Shown one piece after another: positions 1 to 12,703 of a stretch of DNA of 64,000 nucleotides; position 1 is the stretch's first letter, and each line of letters starts with the position of its first letter. This DNA comes from Penelope pileata. Lineage: Eukaryota; Chordata; Aves; Galliformes; Cracidae. A program made the position numbers and the translations under genes. The DNA is taken from positions 549,448 to 613,447 of the forward strand of contig WBMW01001708.1 in NCBI GenBank assembly GCA_013396635.1, given 5' to 3'. The notes beneath the pieces were generated by a model, which saw only the letters and a list, made by a program, of their open reading frames with translations, searched no databases and was not told where the DNA came from.

Positions 1-3000
1 TCAGGATGACCACACTAACTTCATGTTTTTATTAAATTAGGGGGTTCTAGAACCTATCATACAAATTGGTCTAATCTCCTTAACAACAACTCTGAACACT
101 ATATTTGGAAGATTCTTTCATTTAAATCTCGACAGAATATCACTTCTGAAAAGATTAGATTTGTTCTTTTGAAAAGTCTGTCTGCTGTGACATGCTTAAA
201 AATAAATTGGAGAATTGAAATCCACAACTCTTGGCTTACGTAAATTGTTTTACCAACAAGGAAAGCAGAGAAAAAAGAAGTATCAAATGGAAAAATAAAA
301 ATAAAAGACTAGCTTAGACAGCTCCCTGTTCATCTTCTGTTGATACACCCACACCCATGACAATCTCTAGAGGAATCAAAAGAGAACCGAAGGGGCAAAG
401 CTTCTCCATGAGACACTGCGACCCCTCTCTATTAGGAACACATCAAATCTTTGTTACTTTGACACTGTGACTATATTGTGCATACCTCTGGATCTAAACC
501 ACATTATCTCCTACAGCTCCCCTGAATTACAGTATCTCCATTCCATTTTCAACCTTGCTCTTATAAGCAGTGAAACATTCAAGCCTGAAGCTCTTGCCAT
601 ATAACAACATTTCAATGAAAACAAAAAAGCACAGAGTAATATCAGACTGCAAGTGATGTGAATGGAGAATTTCAGTTCAAGAGTATTTCATGCTAAATCT
701 CCCCTAGCATGAACAGACCACTTTAGTTAAAACAGAGATCCTTACTTGTATAATCTACTGCAGTTTGAAATAAATATTCTCAGTCTAATTAACATAAAGG
801 TCAATTAATATAGAAACAAGGCTCCCATTATATTAAGGATTAATTGAATCATGGTATGGTTTATTAAGTGCTTATATCCTAATTCAAAAAGTATATGAAG
901 ATCTGGATTCCCTCCAAAGGTGCTCATCCATCCACATTCTTAATTCAAGAGAGGTGAATAACTACACTCTGATGACTTTTAACCAATGAATCCTCTGGAA
1001 ATTCAGAAAAGCTCTGAAATTCTAAGGTAAAGATGAAACAATCTTTAAAAAAAAAAAAAAATTTTTGTAGCTTTTACAAAAGTAGAACCAATCTCATGCA
1101 ATTTGTTTAGGTGCATATACCTCCTCCTCCTCCTCCCCTGAACACGTATGCTCAAATGATTATCGACTAAGTTATCAGAAGCAATACAAATGCATAACAG
1201 AAGGAAAGATAATGCAGCAGCAAAGGAGAACATTTTCAGCACATCACTAAGAAATCAGTAGCAAAAAAAAAAAAGGAAAAAAAGAAAACGACAGATTGTT
1301 TTCATGTAGTAGCTGTTAACCTAACTCATGAAACGTTTACACATGCACTGTTTTTCAACTACTTAAAAGCTAAATTCAGAGGTGAGGCTAACCAGGGAAC
1401 CTTAAGAACAGTATAATGCTATTAACAGTATCCTTGGTGTTACATCAGAGTGAAAGGTGTGTGAATCCATAAAAGAAAAATGGGAAAAGTTCAATAAATC
1501 TACTTGAAATATGCAAAGGAAATAAGAATTCTGGCGGTCTGTATGAACTTGGAAAAATGTGTACTGCAATCCTCTCTCTATCTTAGATGTTGTATTCAAG
1601 ACAGTTCCTTTTTCAAAAAGCAAAGAAAGTAGCTCTGAGTTAATCAAGATAGTCTAGTTTGAATCCAGATGCTAAAAATGTTCATTAGTAGTAATTACTT
1701 TTTATTTATTCAAGCTGAGGCAAGACTCATTGGAACTTAGGCTGGAGAATGCACAAAAATGCCTATAGGGCATCAGGAATTAATTAATACAACTGGTTAA
1801 GTACATTATGTTTGGAGGTCTTTTTCTTCCCTTTTCTGAGACTTTACATACTGATCATTGCCAGAGGCAAGATACAAACAATTTTTTGATGGAACCTAGC
1901 AAGCCAGACACTGAGCAAGACTTAGGCTGCACTCCAGAGCATGGGTTTGGTGTCAGGCTCAGCTGAACATGACCTGTACAAAATTACAAAGGCAGAACGC
2001 TCTCTGCTATGGTTCAATTCCTACATACGCAACAGGAAACCTTTAGAAACTTTCAGTGCCTATTGGTGACCGTGTAAAAGTATCATACAGTCCTAGCACT
2101 AGAAGGTGCTTAGGCAGCTGTGAGGCAATGTATTTTACATATAGTACAGGCTCTGACCAAAAAAGAACATGACCTAAGGGTCCAAACAGCATCCAAGACA
2201 GTAGGCTAAATTCATAATTATAAATTCCACATAAAATTTATCTCACTAATATGGAATGCAGTTTTTCTCCTGCCTTTGTTTTTATCTCAGGTATTTTTGT
2301 GCCGCGTACTTGCCTTCTAGGGTTACTGTTTCTTTTGCTATCTCTGTTGAAATACCAGTTTCCAGTAATAAAACAAAACAAAAATAAAAATAAAAACACC
2401 TCATCAGCATACCTGGGGAATACATATTTACCACAGTAGCTCCATGTTCATACCAGGAAATTTCAATAAGCCAAAGGATGCTCTGGTCCCAAAGTGTTCA
2501 AACCTGCAAAGGTCCACCTTATATGCCTGGGGCAGAGCTGGCATTGCTGAGCGTACAGGGAGACCACAGTAGGGTGCAAGTCAACATCCATAGACATTCC
2601 ATTGGGATGGGCAGGATACCAAAGTTCCTTTCAATGCTCATCTTTGCATGAAAGATCAGCCCAGTCTACACATGCAAACCCATAGCTGGAAAGTGATCCT
2701 GTATCAAGATGGCCAGTAGATAGTAACCTTAATAAAGACTTTGAGAGACAGCAGAAGTCTGTTAAGAAGATGTTGCTCATGAAATATGACCATAAGCACA
2801 CTAACTTGTCAGCAACTGACAGCACAAACAACCCAAAGCAAAGGGCTTAGGCCTGCCTGACAACCATGATACTGGTGTCACTGAGAACATCCAATGGTGA
2901 AAGCTGCTCCACATCATGAGCAAGCATTTAACTCAGTTATTAATTGGTGACAAGCATCTGAAAGTCCATATTGTATTAATGCTGTTAATTAATTATTGTC

Positions 3001-5040
3001 ACAGCTATTCTTGACTGGGGAAATGTGTGAGGAGCTACTGTCACAGAGGATCTGGCAGGTGGAAAAATGGGGAGGTTGCTCTCTCTTTCTTTTCTGTTCC
3101 TTTTTTTCAGTGGAAGGAGAGCTAGGTCATCAGTTTAGCTAAAGACAATCATTCACACACAAGCACTCAAGACTATTATCAGTTGTTTTGTTTGGATGAT
3201 GACTATAAATTGTTTGTTCATATTACAAATTTCAGAAGCTCAAAATGTAATCTGGGTAATATATTGAAGCTTCCAGGTTAGATATTTAGGCTTTCATTGC
3301 TTTAATAAATTTGTCAACAGTACCAATTCTACATCAACATACCCAGCAATAGTTCAGCAGCAGTGTATTTTCAATGAGTTAGATGATAGTTTCATGGTAT
3401 CAATTATCTTTAGATTTGTGAAGTAGAACAGAGGAAAAATGATGAGACATACTGTACTAGCTCTTAATGCAGAACTACAGAATATATAATTTAGCATTTA
3501 TTTTACTGCTAGCATTATCTATATAATGTGTTAGTGCACAAAATAGCCTAGCAAATGCATCAGCAAACAAAAGCTATATAAAGAGTCCTAGGACCAAAAG
3601 GCAACTTATGAATAATTCACATTTCCATGCATTAGGAGTCATCCAGATAAAACACACAAAGTGCACTTAACTTATCCCAGAGTAAACTTATAAATTATCT
3701 GAATAATTGTATATATTATCAACATAATATTTCAGTAACTTTGAGGGATAAAGTTGCTTTCTTGGATGACTTTGAAGACAATTTGCAAGCTTGCTCATTT
3801 TATGCTGACAGCAATTATTGTACAGCTGCTTGATTTAGAGAAGAAAAACAGGATGCACTGTGAAGATTAGAAGTATAGAAAAGATGCTGGGCTACCTTTT
3901 GTGGTACCTTTTGTACTCATTGACAGGAACAGTGCCAGCTTTTCCATTACCTGTCCAGAATGGATACAATTTCATTGGTAATTCAAGATTATACTACACT
4001 CATCACTACAATTTCATGCTCAGAAATCTAAAAGTTTTCATGAAATTATGTAATGTGCTGATTCTAAATGATGTGGTGATTTATGACTTTAACTACTTTT
4101 TGATCCATAATTATTGACGAAATAATATCAACCTACACATGTGAGCCTGCAAGTATGCAAACACAAAAAATTTCCTGCACTCACTGAATTGGCTGTATGC
4201 ACTGGATTTCAGAGGTGGCCTTCACTTTCACACTGGAAGCCATCACTGCATTACCACTAAATAAAGTAAGGTACAGTGGCCACAACTTATGGCATTGTTT
4301 CTGTGGGTTTAAAATTTTGCCAAGAAATCTTCAAGTAAGAGCTGTGCCGCAAGAGTTAAGAGCTGAATAATGACAAACATATCAAGCTGTCAATGTAAAT
4401 GCAGGGCAATGGGGTGGACAACTGTAGTTACGTGGTTTTAGCCTTACACTGGAGGTCACAGATACCCTAAGAATATACGTAAGTGCCCCTACTTGTGTTT
4501 TATGTGATTATTAACTCTTGGAGAAAGTGTGAAGCATGACTCGAGACATGAGTGTGAGCAGGATTGCAGTATTTGTGCTGAGGGGACACCCACTTAGCCA
4601 GCACATACCAAAGACCAAGGACCAATGTAGAGCAAACAGCTTCCCACAAGCACACAGAACTGCAAAGTGCTGCCATACTTTTAGTTGATCACTGTCAGGT
4701 ACAAATATTTCTGCAGTAAATATTGCCGTTATCCTCAGCTTCTTCTCTTTCCCATGACTGCAGCTGACTAATTACAGCAAAATAATTTTGGATCAATTAA
4801 AACATTTCCCAATTTTTGTCATTTGAATGAGAGCAAGTTTCTTGATGGGCTAACGAGCGAAGGCATTTGCTAATCAGCATTAAATGGCAGGATGCTTAAA
4901 CATCATTTCATTTTGCTCCAGAAAAGGTCCTGCTCTGCTTAATTTTGTGCCATTGGCTCACAGGTTGAAAGCTGCTCAAAGCAGGGTTTGCATCTCTCTG
5001 TTCATCCAAGTTTCACGGAGCACATTTTCTTTTGATAACA
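1..5040. other. AT-rich unique DNA, no gene seen
   Basis: I see no supported gene, RNA gene or recognisable transposon here. The sequence is AT-rich, with scattered homopolymer A runs near 1048 and 1262, a short CTC microsatellite near 1121 and an A-rich simple stretch near 2373-2398. Open frames are all below about 90 codons and lack flanking splice or codon-pattern support. It looks like intergenic or intronic DNA. Confidence 0.6.
1121..1136. repeat. (CTC)n microsatellite
   Basis: Five uninterrupted CTC units followed by a C run. It is short, so it may vary in length between individuals but has no evident function. Confidence 0.8.
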
Positions 5041-5281
5041 CAGACCTGAGATTAGGAAGAAATTTTTTACTCAGAGGGTGGTGAGGCCCTGGCACAGGCT
5101 GCCCAGAGAAGCTGTGGGTGCCCCATCCCTGGAAGCATTCAAGGCCAGGTTGGATGGGGCTCTGGGCAGCCTGATCCGGTGGGTGGCAGCTCTGCCTATG
5201 GCAGGAGGGGTGGAACTAGATGATCTTTAACGTCCCTTCCAATCCAAGCAATTCTAGGATTCTATAATTATAGATCTATGA
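5041..5281 (+). mobile_element. CR1 non-LTR retrotransposon, 5'-truncated 3' end
   Basis: This is the 3' terminal part of a chicken repeat 1 (CR1) LINE. Diagnostic words in order are a frame encoding RLGRNFLLRG (the RLDVRKNFF-type end of ORF2), then GCACAGGCTGCCCAGAGAAG, then CCCCATCCCTGG, then TGGATGGGGCTCTGGGCAGC, and finally TGATCTTTAA followed by a degenerate ATTCTATGA-type tail typical of CR1. The copy is heavily 5'-truncated, which is usual because reverse transcription rarely completes. The coding frame is interrupted, so the copy is dead. Orientation is plus, because the 8-9 bp tail lies at the right end. The left edge could be off by 10-20 bases. Confidence 0.95.
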
Positions 5282-8047
5282 CTCCTCTTTCAATCTGTGG
5301 TCTTCTAGGAGTGGTATTTGACTTAAAGAATGGGTGGAACAAACTGCACATCTAAGCTACCAGGAACAGAAGCTACAAAAATGATTTCCATGCTAAATAT
5401 TTGAGCAAGATATGCTATGTGCAACAATTAAGTCTGGATTCTTTTCAGAGCACAATTTTTGCTGTGGTTTACTGAATTAAGCATGGTACAAACTGATTCT
5501 GACCCACCTGCCCTAAGCATTCATAATTTGTTGAATCAGCTCTGCTATTGCCAAATGCTGAAGCTCTGGGCACCCAGGAAGAGATTTGCATGCTCTCTGG
5601 ATGTGACCTCCAGAAAGCAGAAGGTGCAGAATGTTACGATGAATGCTTTGTGCTGTTTCTAGCTTTACTCCACACTACAGTTGCTCTCTCCTCAGACAAC
5701 AAGCTTTGCTCTGTTTGTTTTCTGACATATCTCACCCTCTCCATGCAGAGAACCTGCTGCAGAGAATCCTGAACAATGCATGCATTATTACCTAAAACCT
5801 ACTATCACTGCTCTTGCTTCTGGCTGTGGACCCAGCAGAGTACCATCACATTCTCAAAAACATGGGAAATGAGACTCACAGAACTCCTCACTAGGCAGTT
5901 CTTTTAAATTTGTTTCTAAAATCTGTTTTTCTAAGGAAACAAAGCAAAAGTGACTATGCTGTACATGTATCTGTCTTGCTCTGGTTACTTTTGAGCTTGT
6001 GGCTTCTCTTAACAAAATTTGACAAAGCAGTAAAGTTTTAACAAATATATTGGAGCTCACAAGTCCTACAGAAGTGAACAGCCTGGCAGAGAAGACAGAC
6101 AAGAGTTAACATCTATATGGAAAGAAATTATCAAGAATGAACGCAATCATGCTACTAGACACAGGAGAATCTGCACCAGAGACCATCCACAGCATTTAGG
6201 TTTCAGAAATTTCACTAACTACAAAACTACAGCTTTTAAAGAAATTTCATTTTCACACAGCTGCTCAAATACACTAACTGTTAGGAAGATCTATAATACC
6301 CCATTGCAAATAAAATATGCACTTAACCTTTACAGAAGACATTTCATTCGCCTTTCTTTTTCTTTGTCAGTGAATCAGACTTTTAGTTAGCAGATCAATT
6401 TTACAAATTATATAACCACAGAGTAAATGCTTGGTACTTATTATAGAGTGCAGAAAACAAGACACAACTCGAGTAATTCTCTAAAATATTTCAGTGAGAT
6501 AGTCAGCTGAGGGCTTTTATTCTTGTGAAAAGTGCACAACTTGGAAGATAGTGGAAGATCTAGATTTGTAGAAATGAAAGCAGTGAGATAATAGCAGGAC
6601 ATCTGTTAACAGTAGAATATATTTTTAAATCTTCCATCATGCTAGGAGATTTTCATGCAGTATTTATGGATATTCAGTAGTATCAGTAGGTAAATATCAT
6701 ATGTAAGGAAGTCAGAAAATAATGATGAATCCTAGAGGGTATTTTTTTTTTTTAAAAAAGCTACGTTTCTATTCTTTTTATTATTCCTGTTGTTATTGGA
6801 TTACTATACACTGGCTGGGGGGAATTTACATACATCTATCAGCCACTGTATTGGAAAGAAAAGCAAGGCAGATGGTCTATTCCTGCTGTACTCAAAGCTG
6901 TTATGGAAATTTCTCCAGCCACGGATCCTGAAATTCTGATTTCCTTCAAGTTTTTGTAGGAAAAACAGTGCCACTGCACATAACCATCGAACAGAAGATC
7001 CCCCGAGATTCTCATAACAATTTGGTCACCCAACAAGAAAAAGTGAGGTCATTAGGCAAGTCAAATTTTGCTTTGAGGCAGAGATTATTCAAGGGTGTTT
7101 CATTGTCACTGATCTATGCATAAACCCAATCCTAACTACTGCTGTATCTGAACACTTCTCCCTCCACAGCTGATACTATTAGGAATGCTTGTGAGGTGTT
7201 AAAATGTCATTATAACCATTTAAAAAAAAAGAGATGATCAATTTGCAAGTTAAACTAAATCTTTCTCAAAACATCAATGACAAAGGAAGGAACTGGACGT
7301 GGCTCTTCCCCTATCCAGGCACTATCCTCACCTGCTTCCCACAAAGCCTTAGGTCTGAGGCATGGAGGACACTGCACACAGCATATCCCAGGGAGCACAA
7401 CAGGTATCTTTTGTACCAAATGTTTGCAAACTCCAGGTAGCCTATCAGCCTTAGAATAAATGCTTGGTGCAAGCGATCCCTGACAATATTTTAAGGGTGC
7501 TTTTAAAGGCACCTACAGCCCATTGGTCAGCAAAAGAGGTCTGAGATTATAACACTATGCAAGCAAGTGGTGACGACTGCAATACAAGCCTAAACCAAGT
7601 ATGTTGAGAGTAGGCTTAAACTAGCAATGGCCTATTTTTCTTGATTAATTCTGCCACAGCAAGACTAGGCAGAATTGTAACTCTGAAGGCAGCTGTCAGA
7701 AAAATGAAGCCTCAATACGGATTTCAGTGAGACTGTAACTGAAGCAGAAGTTTTAAAATATTTATAGGATGTTCAAAATTCACAAGTTACAGAACATTCA
7801 ACCAATCTCATTGTCAAGCTCTTACAGCCAGTACAGTGTCTGCCATTTTATATATACACAGCAGTTGTTTTATGAAAATGGTTGTGAATGATGACTGTAA
7901 ATAATAATAATCATAATAAAGGGTTATTATTTTCTCCCTGCAGAAAAAATTTATATCTACCACAAATGTTTAATAGCACCCTTACCCAAATGTTATTTTC
8001 TGCTCAGGCATCCTGAAACCCAAGCAGCTTCCCTTTATCCTTTCATC
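5282..8047. other. Unique AT-rich DNA, no gene seen
   Basis: Nothing recognisable is present apart from short homopolymers. A T-run and A-run meet near 6738-6760, and a short ATA/ATAA-rich patch lies near 7899-7920. Overlapping open frames on both strands at 7234-7512 are of ordinary chance length. No RNA gene or regulatory element is evident. Confidence 0.6.
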
Positions 8048-8063
8048 NNNNNNNNNNNNNNNN
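8048..8063. other. Assembly gap (16 N) beside a T run
   Basis: Sixteen undetermined bases are followed immediately by a run of seven T. The small gap next to a homopolymer suggests a sequencing or assembly failure, not a scaffold join. Any reading frame crossing it is unreliable. Confidence 0.95.
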
Positions 8064-11000
8064 TTTTTTTGAACCCAGACACAAAAGTCAGCTTGCACAT
8101 TCCTCACATTCCTGGGAAATGAAGCCTCAGGTCTCAAGTAGAGTCTCGATACTCTAGGGTGGGAAATTTGTAAGCACTTTGTGCCTATGGGGGCAGGAGC
8201 AGGAAGGTGCTGGCCTCTGAGCAAAGGGAGTGTAGGGGCCCAATTCTACTGTGAGGAGTTTTGCTAAATCAGAACAAGGAGGTTTCTCTCCTCTAACTGA
8301 AAAACACAGGAAACCTTTACCTGGATCAACTGCTCTTTCCTGTGGTGTTCTCCAGAAACTCTACCATGCTTATGAAACCCAGACAGCATTGCTTGGAATC
8401 AGGGTTCTGTTCATTGCAAGACTTGTGTCCTTGGTTTATAAAAATTTTCATGTCTTCTCAGCCTATGTCAGCCCACTGGCAGTTCTGGCTGTCCTAGGTC
8501 TGTGTTCCAGGGCCCTGTACATTTTTAGGGTGGTCTTTTGGCATTGTGTTTGATAGTTGACTCCATGCTGTTACAGTGCACCAGCTGTACATTGGTATCG
8601 GCGCTGGGAAATAGGTAGTGTAAAGAGAGAGCAGCACAGAGCAAGAGCTCCTATTATACAGTTGCACTGATCAGTGCAGGTGGGTATCCTTTACAGGTTT
8701 CTTAGGGGCAGGTGGTTTCCATACTTCAATCACTCCCTCACAACGTGCAGATTTCCACTTCAAAGATTCGGCAGTATTGAAGAGAGGTTTTTCAACCTAC
8801 GCAGAGTTCATTTAAGTTAAGAGAGGTTCGTGTTCCCCAAGTTTGTACTACTGCAATGGCTTTATCTCGACAGTGTTCAAAGTTCTCTCTAAACACCTTT
8901 TGGTGAAGTGATACAGCTCTTCTCCCTGAGAATGACTATTGTATGTGTACGTTCTGACACACAGAGCAATGTGTAATGTGACTATGGCACACATGAAGTT
9001 TGCATGTCTATATATATGTGTATATCCATGCGTAAAAGCACAGAATACAAAGATGTGGAGAATCTGCTTTAGAATTTTGTTGAATCATGCTGGATCCCAA
9101 GAACTCTGTACCTATTTCAAACTTTTAATTTTGAGCATACAATTTCTTTGCCTTCCCCCCCCAATATTGAGTTTGTGGGGGATAAGAGAAGTTCTTGCCC
9201 ATAGCATTGAGCTCACAAATGAGATGATTTTGCTGTATATGAAAAGCTCTTCTGCACAAAGCATCCCTCAGCTAGGGCTCGGCTGAGTCCCAGGCAGGCT
9301 GGTGCTTCAGCAGACTTCCACTGCAGGGAGGCCAGTGGGGGGATTATGGCTGGTAAGTAAATAATGGACTTTGATACTGTGTCGAGCCATGTAAGAAAGT
9401 TATCTGAGCATGCCAGGAGCTTATAAATGAAAAAGCCTCTCACAAACCACTTCAGAGATGTGGGAAAAGGAGACCTGTGAGACTTAACAATTCAAAGAAA
9501 ACCTATCTGCTAGTTAGGAGACGAATCCTTAGATGACTGGCCTAAATCCCAAGTAATGCTGATGAAAGGCAAAAAGACTGAGCTAAGTGCAGCCCTATCA
9601 TGTAATCTTAAGTCTTCCTGTAGTCCTATATATATTACTTAGGGAATGATAATGCAAGGAATAAAAAGTAAGATATCCAGAACCATGGAACAATGCATGA
9701 AGGAGCTTAACATTGACAAGAAATGACTGTAAGCTTCAGCTGTGCTGTTGAGTTATGCTAATAGAAAATAAAGATTTCTAGAAAATATTGGAAGGAAGGA
9801 GACTCGGAAGAAGTGGACTGGAGCTTTCTATATGCAGGTCAGAAAACCAGCCTAATTCTAAATCAGTGAATAAATACATTGATTAACTTAAAGGGAGCAA
9901 AATAACTTCAAGTTAGCAGTAACGATATTTGTTTGCCATGCTTGTATTAAGATAATTTAATAACACCATAATCAGTTGCCTTAGAGAAATTAAGATAACT
10001 TTGTGTGAGTTACAGGATAATAAAACAGAGATTGGTTTTGTACCAAAATAGTGTTCCTTGGCGCTGAACCTACTTCACCTCAGCAGATGGCCTGAAACCT
10101 CTCCTGAATCTCAACATACACCTCTGAGCTGAGGTAAGCCAGGGAAAGTTTTCTCCATGATTAGGTTAGCTACCTGTTACTACTCTCTTAAGTAATCTTT
10201 TTGTTCAGATTTTAACAAATTCTCTTCTTTTGACATTTTCTTTATTACCTGTTATCCACATAACCACGCACTCACATAATCCATGTAACTGTAACACATA
10301 AATCTGCCACATCATCTCTGTATTGCCTTTTACTGAGTACTGGAAATCCAAGGTAAAATTGTATTCAGCATTGTAAAGTGAGGTTTTTTGCAAAAAGTTC
10401 TTACTTTGAATCTCTGGGTTCCCATCTCACATCCAGAGCCACCAAAGCACACTACTGCATTATCTTGAATACTAGATGTACTCCAATAGTGCAAAACAGG
10501 AGTGGAGCATTTGCTGAAAGTCCTAGCACAGGTATTGTGTCTCTTTGTCACCACAGTGGCACATCTCCCCAGGAGGTGCAGTGCTGCCCCAGAATATTCT
10601 TGGTGCCAGACCTTGAGTTTCTGCGAACTGCTGTGCCAGCTCCCCCTGTGTGATGAGTTGCAGGAGCTCTGCATTGGTGTGCCTGGTGATGTTTTAACCT
10701 GCACAAACCCAGGGATGCACAAAGCATCACCTGGGCTGTGAGACAGGCAGGTGCTGTTGAAAAACTTCTAAAGAAACTGCTAGCAGCAGAATGGGGAATC
10801 CCTGCTTAAAAGGAGACTGACATAGAATCTGTAGAAGAGGAAAATCTAGTACCTTACACTACAACTCCAACTTTGACATCCATTCCTTTCAGCTAGTATG
10901 TAAAGATACATTTTTATAATTTAGGGAAGGAATGCTGCACATCTGAGCCCATCTGTAGGTGCTCACAAGTAAGATGGCTTTGAAAGGTGCTGAGTAACTC

Positions 11001-12532
11001 CAGCATGCAAGGCAGCTGATGTTCACATCATGCCTCTAATTCTGGCAGAGATTTAGTTTTTCTGAGGAATCAAGCCTTTAAAATGAGGGTACTGATGCTT
11101 GCTTGCCTCTGAGGGATGTTTGGGAATTAATTACTGCTTGTGAAATTTCTAAATATCAGGAAGGGCTGAGCAATTACCATTGCTATAGGTAGTATGAAGA
11201 GATTGCTTTCTCTGGATCAGTATCAGCTGCACCACACAGGCACCACTCCTCCTGCCAGTAAAGCATTAGCACTTCTCAGTTAGAGCACTGTTGGTGCAAA
11301 CCAGAGACAAGAAACTTTTTTTTTTTCCATCAAGCTAAAATACAATACTGCCTGCAGAGCAATTAGATGAGATACAATCACAGGCTTATGAAGGTTAGAA
11401 CTCAATGCAGCAGTTGCTGTTCATCGTCACTGCATAGCACAAAAACTAGAAACTGCATCTCTGATATTGTTTACCCTCCACAGACCCTGAGAAATTCAAA
11501 AACCATTGGATCCTGGGAGCTGCTGATGGAAAACAACCCCAAACAATTAGATCATTCAGACTACCTCTTTACGATGCAAGACTGCTCTCCTAAATCAATA
11601 CTTCAGTGTTTCCTCTAGGTCAGTTTAAAATTTTCATATAATGGTAAAGGGATTTAGCTGCATCCCCTGGGAACTATTTCACAGCTGAAGAGATTTTACA
11701 AGCAGGAAGCTTTGCTTTATAGTCAGCATGCATTTTTCCATTTAAAATTTAATTTCTTAAATGTAAATTAAACCCTGTCTTGTTATGACAAATATTTTCT
11801 CTTTTTCCTCATGTTTACAGCTTTCATAAATATGTAGACTGCCATCAACCTGTCTCCACATTACTCATCATTAAATCAAAGCAGTTTATACATATTTGAA
11901 TGTTCTTTCAAACACTAATTGTTCCAATCCTTTGATCATTTCCTCTCGCTCCACTTGTAATCCTCTGAAAGAGCACTGAAGGAAGCAAATGTATTCTGAG
12001 CAGAAAGCTTAGACTGAGAGGGGTAAGGCAAATATAATTTCCGAATCTGATAGAGCAGGAAGAAAGGGCAAGGTGATCTCTTTGAGATACTCTTAGAAAC
12101 ATTTTATCACAGACCAGGAAGGCAGAGTCCTTTTTACTTTGTTCTGGCATGTAGGGGGCTGATAAGAAATCAGGTGCAGAAAGGCTGAGGAAGGAACATG
12201 GGCTGGGTTTGCATACTTCAGAGGGTACATCCTCCACGGGCTGCACCCAGCCCTGCAACTCCCATGGCGAGGAGCCAGCAATGCATTCCCCTGCGTCCCT
12301 GAGTGCTCAGTGATGGGGAGGCAGGAGCAGACTCAGTGCCGAACAGTCCCAGCGGTGAATGGAAGAGCTTGAGAGTTTTTAATAATGAATCGCATAGAGA
12401 TATTCTCTTTGCAAAATTCCCAGGACCTGTGTTTGGCTACTCAAATACAGTCCCCAAGCTGGAGCTCAGGCAGACCTGTGGTTTTAGACTGCTTATAAGA
12501 AGAAACATTAAAAATAGTATCAGATTAAAAAA
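8064..12532. other. Unique DNA, no gene seen
   Basis: This stretch has mixed composition with no recognised transposon. The longest frame, about 130 codons on the minus strand at 10330-10722, overlaps several plus-strand frames of similar length. That pattern reflects locally moderate GC content, not coding constraint. A run of C near 9156 and a T run near 11316 are the only low-complexity features I noticed. Confidence 0.55.
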
Positions 12533-12703
12533 ATCACAGGACCATAGAATCACAGAATGGCTGAGGTTGGAAGGCATCTCCGGGTCCTTCTGGTCCCACC
12601 CTGCCCCACCAGGGCCATTCAGAGCAGGGTGTCCAGACCCATGTCTGAGTGGCTTTTGTAGATCTTCAAGGAGGAGATCCCACATCCTCTCTTGGCAGAG
12701 AGT
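12533..12703 (-). mobile_element. CR1 retrotransposon fragment, minus strand
   Basis: Reading the plus strand, the segment opens with CATAGAATCACAGAATGG, the reverse complement of the CR1 3' tail. It continues with GAGGTTGGAAGGCATCTC, then a TGGTCCCACCCTGCCCCACC block and GATCTTCAAGGAGGAGATCC, all characteristic of a common avian CR1 subfamily in antisense. It is 5'-truncated after roughly 170 bp. On the minus strand it retains a diverged fragment of the ORF2 C-terminus containing LEDLQKPL. Open frames of about 156 codons (plus, 12303-12773) and 97 codons (minus, 12437-12730) largely run over this repeat and should not be taken as host genes. Confidence 0.93.

Noticed and set aside
721..790. 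40-bp minus-strand microexon (acceptor TTATGTTAATTAG, donor ACAAG-GTAAGG)
   Set aside because: Open in one phase, but a segment of 13 codons has no discriminating power and no neighbouring exon was found.
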